Positions 10,378 to 21,400 of a DNA stretch of 64,000 nucleotides are shown piece after piece. Positions within the stretch are counted from its first letter, which is position 1; the number at the start of each line of letters is the position of its first letter. Origin of the DNA: Desmodesmus armatus (Eukaryota; Chlorophyta; Chlorophyceae; Sphaeropleales; Scenedesmaceae). The position numbers and the translations under genes were made by a program. The notes under the pieces were generated by a model. That model worked only from the letters and a program-made list of their open reading frames with translations. It was not told the DNA's origin and searched no databases. The stretch spans positions 62,001 to 126,000 of the forward strand of contig VIIQ02000139.1 in assembly GCA_007449985.2 (NCBI GenBank), written 5' to 3'.

Positions 10378-12740
10378 TCACCACTTGCTTATTGTGTTCA
10401 CAAGGAACTGGGTCACTGTCGTTCCCCTATTCTCTGGCCGCCCTGCAATGCCTGCCACGTGTATCATACGGATGCGGTTCTTGTTATCCCACAAGGGAGA
10501 ACCAGACATGCCCATGATCGTATCACACGTGTGTATGTTGGTCAATGCATTGCAGTCCAGATAGGGTATCCGGCAGGTGTTAGCCATGCAGGTCCCCTGA
10601 GACTGGTCCTGGGGGTACCCAGCAAGTGTAAGCTCTGTGTTACTGCTGCAGCCTGCAGCCATTCCCATATACCCCGTCACTGAACCCAGGTTCTTGGAAA
10701 GTGTGACCACTGCGACGTCCCACGTGGAGGGATCCTTCTTAAAAGCGTCAAAGACGGTCACACTCTTCCAGGGAACCACGCCCCACGGGTTGACCATCTT
10801 GCCGTCGTGACGGTACCGCCCGGGCGCGAAGTTCAAATTGTAGTAGAACGCGTTGCGCTTGGTGTTCCAGACGCAGTGCGCTGCTGTCAGCACCTTGTTC
10901 GGCCGGATCAGCACGCCAGTGCAGATGTACAGCCCGGTGTTATCCACGACCTGGATCTGGCCGATCGCAGTGTAGGGATAGCCCTTTTCGCAGATGAAGC
11001 GGTCATCACCATTGATGATCTCCAGCAAGCGACGGTGACCTGGTGACGTGCTGTTGCCGCCGGCTGTGTAAGCCGCGGTTACGACACCGTCCTCTGTAAC
11101 ATCGCCCATCACTTCTGACAGCAGCTCCGCATCTGCCTCAGCTTCTGCGTCCGTGCCTTCCGCACTGGCGGCAACATCTGCGATGGGGCCATCCGCGAAA
11201 GCAGCTGCTGCTGCTACGCTGGCAGACTGCGCCTGCGCTGGCTCGAAGCTGATGGTGTGAGCACCGCCTGCAGCAGCAGACTCCTCTGCAGCAGTTGGAG
11301 GCGCAAACAGCGCGGCATTGTCGCCCTCCATATCCACAGCCTCCTGCCCAACACTGCTGCTGCCAGGTGTACTGCTGCTACCAGACTCCAAGCCATCTGC
11401 GCTAGCGCTGGTGCTGCTGACCGTTGTGTTGCTGGCGTCCGCTGAAGCCGGCCGTACCAAACTGCTCAGCCCGTCTGCTGCTTCCCGCATCTTGCCCCAT
11501 AGGAAGCCTAGCGGGTTCTGCCACTGCTTCTTCGGCTGCTGCACCACCTGCTCGTTCACCGAGTGCGGCATGTGCCGCGACGGGTCGAAAGACGTCCGGC
11601 CAGGAGCATCTGAGAACTCCGTACTGGTGCTGCTGCTGTCATAGCTGCCAGCCTCTTGCAGCAGCTGCTCTCCAGATGCTGGCTTCTCAGCCGGGCGCCC
11701 CTTGCTGCCCTTGGTGCTTCCCTTGAACCAGTTGCCTAGGAGCCTGTTGGGCTCAAAGGCCTTGAGGTCCGTTGCTGTCATGGGGACAGACATGCTGCAT
11801 AGGCAGACGCAGGGGCGAGCGGAGCAGGGAGCGGCTATGTGAGGAAAGGTACCACAGTGGTTTTGGGTTGAGGGTGCAGTACTGTTCTTGTTGATGTGCT
11901 GGCATTGAAGTGCAGCTGCTACTGGCCAACAGAGAGAGCTAGAAACAGTGCGACCAGCATGCTGCATTGTGTGGTCACTGCACCGTGCAGCTCCCTGTCG
12001 TGGTCTCTGAACTTCCATACATAGCACAACTCCGACAGACTATTGGCACACACGCCCAACGGGGATCTCAGCGGCACGATCCCCCTGAAGCGCAACTGGA
12101 GCTGCTGCATCTCGCACCCTCCTCAAAGTGTTGATGCAGCAGCTACTTGCTTCTGCTCTGGTCTGCCCGCCCACCTATCCCCTTGAGGGAAGTATGGATG
12201 CGTCTGCCAGCCGCTGCTGCTGGTGATGTCGACCCTGCTGTTCACGCCTGCCTTTGGGCACTTGAGGCTTCCACCTCGTACCTGCTGCTGCTGAAGCCGA
12301 CCCGCCCAACATTCAGCCCTTCCCGCCCAAAGCTGCTGCTGACGCCCTTCCCGCCCAAGATTTGTGTTGACTCACATGCCCTTGTAGACATCGCCCTCCG
12401 CCGTGCAGCGCAGCGTCCCCACTCTCCAGTTGCCATCGCCGTCTGTGTCCGGCTCCGCTAACCGCATGTTGCTGCCAATGTTCCTGGGCCGTGGCCCCAT
12501 CTCGCGAGCCAACCTGATGCGGCCAACATAACGCAGGCCCTCGCCCTTGAATGCATTGATCACGGCTTTGTCGATTAGACGCACAAAGCCGGTCGGACGC
12601 CCTGACTCTGCACCATGGGGCCCTGGTTTGCTGTCTGCAAAGGGCATGGGGGCACCTGTGGAGGGCACAGGGGACGCAAGGGATAACTTTAGGGGCTTGT
12701 GATAGAGTGGCTTGGTGTGATGCTGCTGTGGGTGACACAT
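10378..12740 (-). CDS. V8-like (glutamyl-endopeptidase-type) trypsin-fold serine protease
   Basis: Two exons, 12740-12376 and 11794-10378, joined at a GGCAT|GTGAGT donor and a CTATGCAG|C acceptor in phase 2, giving about 593 residues. The C-terminal 220 residues hold the catalytic triad: His in VLTAAHCVW, Asp in STWDVAVVTL and Ser in MGMSGSPLWD. The order and the GSPLWD form match the S1B/V8-like group rather than classical trypsins. A long Ser/Ala/Glu-rich low-complexity region precedes the catalytic domain and could be a propeptide or linker. The N-terminal exon (FVRLIDKAVINAFKGEG..) is Lys/Arg-rich and of unknown role. Cleavage after Glu is the family expectation; specificity here is inferred. 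The ATG at 12740 is the first in frame, but a CACCCACAG acceptor-like site just inside the frame means the start could be further upstream. The secreted Kazal inhibitor gene follows upstream on the same strand. Confidence 0.8.
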
Positions 12741-13377
12741 GCGGCTAGCAGGGCGGTTGCTTGATTGCGCTGTGTGTTCTGCAAAGCAGTACTACTGCTA
12801 CTAGCACTAGTACTGACTGCATGATGTGCTGGCGAGCCTACTTTGACACTGAGCTGGCAGTATGGCAGGCTGCACAAGCACCCAGCTGCTGCAACTGCCA
12901 CAGCAAGGTGGGAGTCTGTTGTTGCTGCAACTGTTGCTGCTGCAACCTGCAGCACCCTTTGATGGGGCGGGTTCTGCTACAAGCCTGATGCTGCTGATGC
13001 TGATGCTGCAGCAGCAGACGCTGGTGCTGCAGATGCTGCTGCTGCTGCTGCTGCAGACGCTGCTGCTCTTGGTGCTGTGGTCAGTCCCCATCAGAGAGCT
13101 GTGCAGCTGCCACCAGCATCAACTGCCATACGAGTCCCAAAACTCTGCTGCTACACAGCATATCACATGCTTTGGACTTGATGTTGCTGCTTACCCTGCC
13201 TCAACTGCCCTGCTGCTCTGTGTCACTACTGGTCCCGCACCCCAACTTATGTTGACAGCAGCCATTTGCATGTTCAGACTGAAAATAACACCGTTTCAAG
13301 CCCGAAAACGGTAACACAACTGCAGTATCAGTTTCAAGCTGTAGGTGCTGTCACATACCTACAGCTGCCTGCTGCTG
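12741..13377. other. Intergenic stretch rich in CTG repeats
   Basis: Lies between the protease and the Kazal gene, both on -. It contains several CTG/CAG runs, the longest around 13004-13080. It is probably the promoter of the protease plus the 3' UTR of the Kazal gene; no further gene is supported. Confidence 0.4.
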
Positions 13378-13788
13378 TCAGTTGCAGTTGCTCCTGCACC
13401 TACCTCCACAGGCATCAGCACTGCTGTCCACGGTCGCATGCGCGCAGAAAGCCATGCAGGCATTCTGATACCACTCCCCATCAGTGCTGCAGACGGGGTA
13501 TGTGGTCAGGGGGCACCCCTTGTCACAGTCATACTTTCGGTCTGCTTGTTGACTGCTGCCGCTCCCTGCAAGGGCGCCCTCAAGCAGACCTAAAAGCAAA
13601 AAAAGAGACGCAATGAAATGGTAAAACACCTATTAGACGGCCAGGAGCGTGCGAGCAGCAAGCTGGGCGTCTCGCGGCTAGAGTCCAAGTTTGGACCTTA
13701 TGAAGAGCCATGCAGTCACACCAACTCCAACTGTTTTCTCACCTGTGATCAGTAGAAGTGAAATCCATACGGCAGCCCGTTGTGGCAT
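13378..13788 (-). CDS. Secreted Kazal-type serine protease inhibitor
   Basis: Two exons, 13788-13743 and 13589-13378, join in phase 1 (ATCACAG|GTGAGA donor, GCTTTTAG acceptor) to give 85 residues. The joined N-terminus, MPQRAAVWISLLLIT followed by GLLEGALAG, is a clear signal peptide. The second exon on its own lacks an ATG start. Residues about 33-70 form one Kazal domain: C-x3-CP..YPVCSTDG.WYQNACMAFC..C with six cysteines, including the diagnostic PVC-x-DG-x-x-Y-x-N-x-C core. Kazal domains are canonical inhibitors that present the P1 residue between Cys2 and Cys3; here that segment is GCPLTTYPVC. A GTAGGT donor-like site lies eight codons before the stop, so more domains downstream are possible. 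An extracellular role is inferred from the signal peptide. Confidence 0.8.
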
Positions 13789-14938
13789 TTTGCGAGCCAG
13801 CCTGACACGCCCTCAGTTCTGCAACGGAGGGCCGTGGTGACTTATACGCTCAGCATGCAGACGAAGCCTTGTGAGTATTATGTTCGATAATATTGAAATT
13901 ACAAGTGAGACACAGATGTGCAGGATGGATAAAGGCGTGGGAGCCGGAATATGTCAATCGGTAGGGGTGATTAGCCTATAACGTATGTGTTTCAAAGCTT
14001 TACAGGCTGGTTTCTGGCGATCAAGCTGTCTACCACGTGCAGAGGTGCCGATGGGATTGGCCTGTTGATAACTGAGCCTAAACCCCGAGTCCCGTCGGCT
14101 GGAAATGCCTCCTGGAGCATCCTAGACCACTTTGGTCTGGATTTGAAGCTGTCCGCTGCTGTTGAGGGCCTGTCGCGCTCGCTATCATGGAGCGAACAGC
14201 AAGGTTTCGTGGTGACATACGTCAACTGTGTGGCGAAACTGTCAGGCTGCATACACAACCAACCATGCATGAACTTTACCGTCTGTAATGTGCCGAAAAC
14301 GCCAGGATGTCCATGGACCCACAACCAGAACCTTTGACAGTATCCAGATTCCTGGCAGCAACCCTCAAGGTCCCAACCTTGTGGTCCCGCTGGCTGTAGC
14401 TGGCATGTTCCCACACCCCAACAGACCCAGGTAGCATGCTGCGGCTGGATATCACTGTTATATTTCGAAGCATACATCCTACCAAAGACTAGGGAGGCCG
14501 ACTGTCGCGCGATCATCTTTTGCAGCTCACAATTGCTGTCACTGCAGTCATGACTGGTCAGTGAGTGAGGGTGGGGACAACAGACACTTGGCAGCATACA
14601 AGGCACCCGTTGAGCTGCCCGTGTCTCAACTCAACAAACAGCACATACCTTTTAACTTTGCCAATGCCCTCACATCATGACACGTTGCAATGCACGCGTT
14701 TGCCGAGTGGTGGCCATGCATACAGCGTTCATCATATCTGTTGATCACACAACAACATGGCGCTGCAGGCAGTGTTTGTGTACACAAACAAGCCAGTTCT
14801 CCAGACAAAAAAACGTGTGTTGCGTTTGTACATGCTGCATGCACTCTCAGCTCGCTGCCCCAAACCCCAGCACAGCGACTCTGTGGAACTGCCATGCCAG
14901 CTAGCTGCAGCTGCACATGCGTAGACACAGGGACTCCC

Positions 14939-14971
14939 TTGGCTGGATGCACTCGGAGTGCATCCAGCCAA
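14939..14971. repeat. Near-perfect 33-bp palindrome
   Basis: Two 16-nt arms (TTGGCTGGATGCACTC and its exact reverse complement) are separated by a single G. This could extrude as a cruciform or form a very stable RNA hairpin. No gene overlaps it convincingly. Confidence 0.9.
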
Positions 14972-15530
14972 TGCATGAACCATCCAAGGATGTGACATTG
15001 TGTGTGATGCATGCCCACCGTATATGGCTCCACACATGTGCGACGCCCCCAGCCCAGCAACACACCGTGCAAAGACATAGCAGCTCAGGCAAGGCGCACA
15101 ACAGCAGACCACAAACAGACACGACAGCAACGCCACCGCAAAGGGCTGTGGAAACCATTCGACTCCCCAGCGTTTTCAGGCGCGTCTTCAAAACCATGTA
15201 AATGTAAGAGCAACAGTCACAGAAGTACAGCAGAGACATCATTGCCTCAATGTGAAACAATCTGTACCAGCCAAAGGCAGGTACCAGGATGAGGACCATG
15301 GCCGCTCTTACAAAGGTGCAAGAGCAGCTGTGTTTTGCCTGGGTGCTGATGCATATGATGCTGTGACAAAGTTTGCATCTATCACAGGTTGAGTGCAAAT
15401 TTTGAACATGGACGGTCACATTCACAACCTGTGACCGTGAAGTGCATGGCATTCGCATAACCCCTTTCTCTTTCCCCCCCTGCACCCTGTCAAAGCGTAC
15501 ACACCGACCCTTGCCTTCGAGGGCAAGGCC

Positions 15531-15577
15531 TAGGGTTTAGGGTTCAAGGGTTAGGGGCTAACCCCTAACCCTAAACC
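15531..15577. repeat. Head-to-head interstitial telomere-like repeat
   Basis: TAGGGTTTAGGG-type units on the + strand run directly into CCCCTAACCCTAAACC units, i.e. the two strands of a plant/algal-type telomere repeat meet head to head. A short hairpin (CCTTGCC..GGCAAGG, 15510-15529) abuts the left side. TTTAGGG is the usual chlorophycean telomere unit or close to it. Confidence 0.8.
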
Positions 15578-16280
15578 TCATGGCTCACTGACAGTGCAGC
15601 AACACAGTCTGAGCTGCACAAGGATGCTAGCCACTTGCCTCCTGCTGCTGGAATCATTCCAGCCTGGCCAGGCTGGCCTATGGCCTATGGCATAGGATGC
15701 CACCAGCAGAACTTATGCTGGCAACCTTTGGCTCGCCCTAGCCATGCTGCTGCAGCGGGAGCGCCCTACCAAGCACGCCAGCAAGTCACACTGTATGCCA
15801 CCGGGCATACAACACGACGACCGGTGACCGGCCATACAATACCAGGGCGGCTGCAACAGTTTGTTTGGTTGGCAGAAGAGGGAACCCCCACCGGCTGGCA
15901 CACCCACACAGCCGAGTACTACTCGAGTCCCAACTGCCAGGGCCCCAAGACAGAGCCTGCTGCAAATTAGTTGAGCAGGCCAAGCTGTGTTGTGACTTTG
16001 TGACCTATGTGTGATGCTAGCCAACAGCACTCGCCCCTAGCAAATCTTGACAGGCAAGCCTCAAGAACAGCGCAGCAGGACAGCTCAGGCGCCAGCTGCT
16101 GCTGCTGCTGCTGCTGCTGCTGTTCACTTGTCCGCCTGGCGCAGGCTTTCAAGCACTTGCCCACGGTCAAACCTTGCAAAAGCCCGCGCGCAAGACAGCT
16201 CAGCAGCCCGCCGCCGCCGTCGCTGCCACTGCTGCTGCCGCTGCTGCTGCTGTTGCTGTTGCTGCGGCTCCCGCTGCTCT

Positions 16281-17189
16281 TCATTTGTTTGCCTGCTCTG
16301 CCTTCCAGCGCTTGACAGCAGGCCCCTGGTGGGTCTGTATCTTAACGTCAGATGCGGGTGTGGCACAGCACAGAGCCACGTAGCCCTGCTTCAAGAGCTG
16401 CGGGGGAATGCACTTCTGCTTTGGCTGCGACACACGACCTGATAAGACCTTGGCACAGCAGGCTGTGCAGGTGCCTTGCCTGCAGCGCACAGCACGGCAC
16501 AGCAGCACAGAGCAGGGAAGGGTAGAGGCAGACTACAACATTCATGTAGCCGAGCAGTAGGAGCAGCAGCAGCAGCCGGTGCTGCAAATGCAGACAGCGG
16601 CACAAGCGGTTGCTGGCAGTCGGCTGCAGACAGCGCCCAGCTGAGTGCTTTGAAGGGGGCGCAGCACCTGAGGACACATAAGACTCAAATATGCTGCTTT
16701 CCTCGCTTGTGTGGGCCCTGCACGTGATGACCATGCAGAAGCAGTGCATCCTCTGGTCACCCCCAATTTGCAAACCAAGTCTGGGAAAGCTCAAGTCTAT
16801 CAGTCTGCTGCAACATAATCATGTTGAGCATGCTATCAGGCACTTTGATAGACCAAACATTATTGATAGGCATTTGCCATCCCGCAACAGCCGGCCAGCC
16901 AGCCCAGCAGCAGTTGTGGAGGTCCTGCTACTCACTTGCAGGACGCAGGGAGGTGCACTCCTGCATAGGATGCAATGTCATAGATGCTCTTGGATGTTCC
17001 AGCCCTGAAAACGGCCTCTTTGCCGTTTGGTAGCACCATCGTGACCGTGTATACATTGTTGGGGCCTGCAGCTGCAATGATCACGCGCTTTGCAGGCCTG
17101 CTGCTGTTTTGGAGAACAGTAGAGGGGCACAAGAAGGGATGCGTCCGGACTGTGCTCCCAACTCTGCCAGCCGATAAGTTCATTGGCAT
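16281..17189 (-). CDS. Divergent plant-type [2Fe-2S] ferredoxin, probably plastid-targeted
   Basis: Exons 17189-16936 and 16479-16281 join at TGCAA|GTGAGT and GCTGCAG|G to give 150 residues. The start is the ATG of MPMNLSAGRVG; an earlier in-frame start is TTG. Residues about 1-36 resemble a transit peptide (Ser/Arg/Ala, ending near VIIAAAG). The ferredoxin domain begins YTVTMVLPNGKEAVF. The splice rebuilds the cluster loop LPASCKQGTCTACCAK (C-x4-C-x2-C), and the fourth ligand is in QGYVALCCATP. It departs from photosynthetic ferredoxin in lacking the acidic QSFLDD segment, replaced by KQKCIPPQ, and carries a basic C-terminal tail (GPAVKRWKAEQANK). By family it carries single electrons; the altered acidic patch suggests a partner other than FNR or PSI, as in minor FDX or FdC forms. 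Confidence 0.85.
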
Positions 17190-18410
17190 GAAGCAAATGC
17201 GACTTCGATTGCGACAATCGAGCTGGACAATCAAGTGTTGGGGTGATCTTGGTGATCTCCGAAACTGCCTGCTGGATCAACGAAAGAGTTGCGCGCTGTG
17301 GTCTGGTATGACTATAGTAGCTGCGGTTCTGTGTGCTTTCAGGGCCTGGCAAAACGACGGGTTGAGACATGCACGTGTACAGTACTGCAGTACATATAAG
17401 ATGTCTCAGGGCACCTGAACACCCAAGGGCTAACTGACTGCTTGGGTTCCTACAGTGCTCACAAATAGTTCAGTGCCTGTGGCACAGGAACTGTAGGAAC
17501 TCACCCGAGTGGAGTCCTCCATCAGACCGTGGAGCTCCAAGCTCCATAGCTCCATAGAGGAGGGCCCCGGGCGTGGAGATGTAGGCAGTGGAGGGGTTTG
17601 GGGCAGGTGTGGAGCTCTGTAGCCCTGAGTGGTGTTGTGTTGAAAACACCACCGGGCAGCAGCTGTACTTGCCATCGACTCAGTGACCAAAGTACCTTAC
17701 GTGCTGAGTGATCCAGCCTTGCACAGTCACTGCGTATCACCCCAGCTGTACATGCATGTTGGGCCCTGCGTCTGTTCACTGCAGTTCAGCATGCTGCGCA
17801 GTGACTGCTGCAGCTGCTAGGTAGCAGTTAGCTCGCTCACTCCTCATGCAGCCAGGTATTTGTCAGCTATGACATGTACAGCAGGTTTGTTAGGGCTTGC
17901 TTACTGCCTGCACCGACATGCACAGGACTGTACAGCGTGTACGCCCCCAAGCCCCCAGGCCCCCAAGCCCCCAAGCCCCCAAGCCCCCAAGCCCCCAAGC
18001 CCCCAAGCCCCCAAGCCCCCAAGCCCCCAAGCCCCCAAGCCCCCAAGCCCCCAAGCCCCCAAGCCCCCAAGCCCCCAAGCCCCCAGGCCAGGCTGGCTCA
18101 AAGGGTTTGGTGCCAAAACCACAACAGCAATCGATGAACCAGTGTGCCTGACCCCAGATCCATTTTGAGGCTACCTTCCGTTATTGTTGCATTCCTCAAA
18201 ACTTTCCGACATCAAGCTTAGGTATCGCCCACATACGGTACTGTACACCATTATTCGTGTTGCCTGCTGCGATAGCGCGTTTCAACAGCGGCCTATAACA
18301 GAAAACGACAAGGTATGCGACTTGCTGGCGCCCCGATTTAACTGTTCACCAGGGTTGCACACAACCTTGGACACTGCAGCTGCTTCTGGTCTGGACTGGT
18401 TCGGACCTTG
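17190..18410. other. Intergenic stretch with a C-rich minisatellite
   Basis: Lies between the ferredoxin gene (-) and the MYND gene (+), so it should hold both promoters. Apart from the 8-bp repeat array, no gene or clear promoter box could be identified. Confidence 0.4.
17943..18087. repeat. 8-bp minisatellite, unit CCCCCAAG
   Basis: About 18 nearly perfect tandem copies. All three + strand frames stay open across it (reading PPSPQAPK) and so do frames on the other strand, which explains the overlapping frames here; none need be translated. The - strand carries runs of five G every 8 bases, a strong G-quadruplex-forming pattern. Confidence 0.9.
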
Positions 18411-21400
18411 ATGCATGTTCGTTTGGCCAGCACACTGTTCATTAGTTGCATGCAGTCCCTCTTGAGAAGATGCTGTGCTGATTCCGCTCTGTCAAGGCTG
18501 CTGTTGGCTCAACCTGACTGGGGTCTGCCTGTGCTGCTGCTGCTGTTTGCCGTCGCATGGCCTGCTGTGCAGGGAACAATGGCCAAAGCAACAGTACAAT
18601 TTTGGAGAGCTTGCACTAAGGAGCTGCAGCAGTGGGTTTCTGATACAAGCGCAACCCCTGACCCAACAAAACTAGTGACCCTTGGGCTGGTTCCTGACTC
18701 AGTGGCTCTGGTTGGGCGCCTGAAGTTGCACGGACTGACCCATGAACCTGACAATCAAAAGCTCGTGACGCACATGCTGAAGGTCAAACAGCATCTGGGG
18801 CAGCCGGCAGCAGACGCACCACTGTCACATGCGGCTTGGAAGCAGCTTGTGCGCGATGTTCAGGTACGCAACCTCGCGACGTGCACAAACTGTCATGAGG
18901 GGTGGCACTCCTGTACATGTCTAGCCACTGCGTTGCAACATGTTCATTGTTGCCTCCAGCAATGGTTCAAGGGTCTGCCTCTGCCTTGCATAGCCACCGA
19001 CTGCAGTGGAGCATGATACCGTGTGTCCTTCGCACTTCTGGGAGGCTTTGCGCCTTCACGCTCACACTACATCACTGTCGCTTCTGTGTGCACATGTGCA
19101 GGTCACACGCCAGCTGGCAGCGCTGTGCATCCAGGCCCACCAGCAAAACACAGCCAGCAACGTCAAAGCTGTTGCAGTCGCTGTCTTGACTGCATGGCTA
19201 CAAAGGATGCAGCTCCACATAGCTGCCTCACCAGCATCTCCCCTTGCTGCCAGTGTGCGGCAGCAGCTGCAGAAGTCAGGGCTGCTGCAGCACCTGCCAG
19301 CAATGTTGACAGATGCAGCAGATGGCCTGACAGCAGCAGCTGCAGCTATGGGGGAGCCAGCATGCACCAATGACAGCAGCAGCAGCGACAAACTTCGGAC
19401 CGTCTGGCTCGCCACAGAAAGGCTAGCAGCATCCCTCAACCGTGCTACAGGCCTGGTGGACTTGTTCCACCTCACTTGCATGACAGTGTCCCCACCAGAT
19501 GGCCCCCACAGCATGGAAGCAACCCTGCCTGCAGCACCCGCAGCTGTGCGCCTGATCCTCACCACCTTCCAGACCCACAGCTCCCTGCAGCAGCTGGCAG
19601 GCAGGGAGGACAGCCCAGTGCCGATATGTCTACTGGCTCATGACGCTGCGGCTGCCGATTTCATGACACCACTCACTATGCCGCAATGTGCTATCGTGGA
19701 TCTTGCACTACTCATCGGCATCAACGAGGGTCGCTCCCTGCAGTCGCTGCCGGGTGGACGTGAGCTGCTGCTGTGCCCTGAGCTGGTACCCTGCCTGGCT
19801 ATCGCAGTGCTGGTGACAGTGTTTGGGCTTGATACAGGGACGCAAAACACTATATGCAACAGCGGCGACGGCGGGGGCGGGGACCCAGTGGGGTCAACCA
19901 CCAGCAAGACGACAAACAGTCGCAGGCACAGGGAGGTTTCACCCATCCAGGGCCCCTCACAGCAGCAGCAGGGATCCTTACAGCAGCAACATATGGTTGC
20001 TGCTCATAGCAGTGCGGGGCGCCATCAAGCTGGCAGCAGCAGCAGTACTAGCAGCCCCAGCAGCAGCAGTGGGAGGCTGGCCAACGGCATCAGCTTGGAC
20101 AGCCTGACGCCCCTGTCGCGCGGCTTGTTTGGCCTGCTGGGGGTGGACCAGGGCGTGCTGCTGCAGGCTTCAACTGTCAGAGGGGGAACTGGCATGTCCT
20201 GCATCGAGCTACTAGTACCACGGAGTGGACCCGGCCTACCACCACACCAGTTGTCCAACCTTATAAGCATGTACCAGCATGTGCTGGAGTAACAGTATCA
20301 AGTGAGTTGGGAATAGTGCAACGCACATTGCAGCTTAAAAAGGAACTAGTGACTCTAAGCTCAGCTCAAGGCTGGTGTGTGTTGTTATGGCAGCGTGCGA
20401 GTGTGCAAACAGTGGGCAGCCTTGCAGTGCCGTGCTGCTAGCGGCTAGCAGCTATGCAGCAGCAGCTAGGTGCAGCAGAGAGCTACTAAGGGTTTAGGGT
20501 GTAAGCCCTAGGGTTTGGTTTTATGACAACCCCAATCCCAAGGTAATTATGTGGTTCAGTAGGTAGCTTTCCTTACTGTGTGTCAGGACGATCCCTTGGG
20601 GGCTGCAGGGCAGCCTTGAGGCATACACCAAAACAAGGATGCATCAATGATATATATCAGGCTAAGACAGCTGGCTGCCCCATGTGACAGTTGCAGTGAA
20701 CGCTGCACAATTGATTCTTGTCCTGCAGGTCAAACAGCTCTACTCGCCATCTGGGGCTTTTCACAACCGGCTGTTGCTGCAGCTGGAGACAGATATGCTG
20801 CTGAACCTGGCAGTGCAGCAGCTGACAGCCAGCATTCCTGACAGCTACCCAGGGGCACACGAAGCAAGGGACGTGGGGTGCCATCACAGTAGCGCAGGCG
20901 TCCAGAGCCTGTTGGACAAAACCAACCTCCATCTGCCAGCAGCCTACACAGGCCCCCAGCTGGCACTACAAGTCACGCGGTCACCGCTAGACCAGCCGCC
21001 GTCACAGTCGTCACAGGCAGGGCAGCAGCCACAGCGCTACACTGTCGCAGCAGCCCCCCAGCTGCTAACAGAGCTGCTGCCGCTGCTGACCAGCTACTGC
21101 CTCGCAAGGCTGCAGCAGCGGCTGCAGCATCGGCAACGGCCGCCACAGGAAGCTTTGCAGGAGCCGCAGCAGCAGGCAGCTGTGGTGAAGGGGCCCAGTG
21201 CGCATGCTCCTTCTGACATCCTCAGCATGGAACAGTCACAGGACATCCTCAGCGCATGCCCAAGCAGTGTGCGTGACTGCATGCAGCACATCTGCACGCT
21301 GCTGAGCTGTACAACGGTACCTGCACCTGACCTCACAGCAGAAGAGCTGCAGGCTGCAGCTGGTGCTGTCAGCAGAGTGCAGTACCGGGAGGGGTGGGTT

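Larger units (their letters stand above)
13789..16280. other. Intergenic stretch with palindrome, telomere-like repeat and CTG array
   Basis: Two overlapping open frames occur at 13987-14337 (+) and 13992-14606 (-), but neither has a recognisable domain, so I do not call a gene. The stretch also holds a long palindrome, a short telomere-repeat block, and a CTG run at about 16098-16123. Confidence 0.4.

Noticed and set aside
13987..14606. Possible gene in overlapping + (116 codons) and - (204 codons) frames
   Set aside because: Neither strand shows a domain, signal or convincing splice partners.
17860..18168. Proline-rich open frames (PPSPQAPK repeats) and Gly/Leu/Trp frames on the opposite strand
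   Set aside because: The 8-bp repeat keeps several frames open on both strands at once. There are no splice-linked exons or domains, so they are not called as genes.
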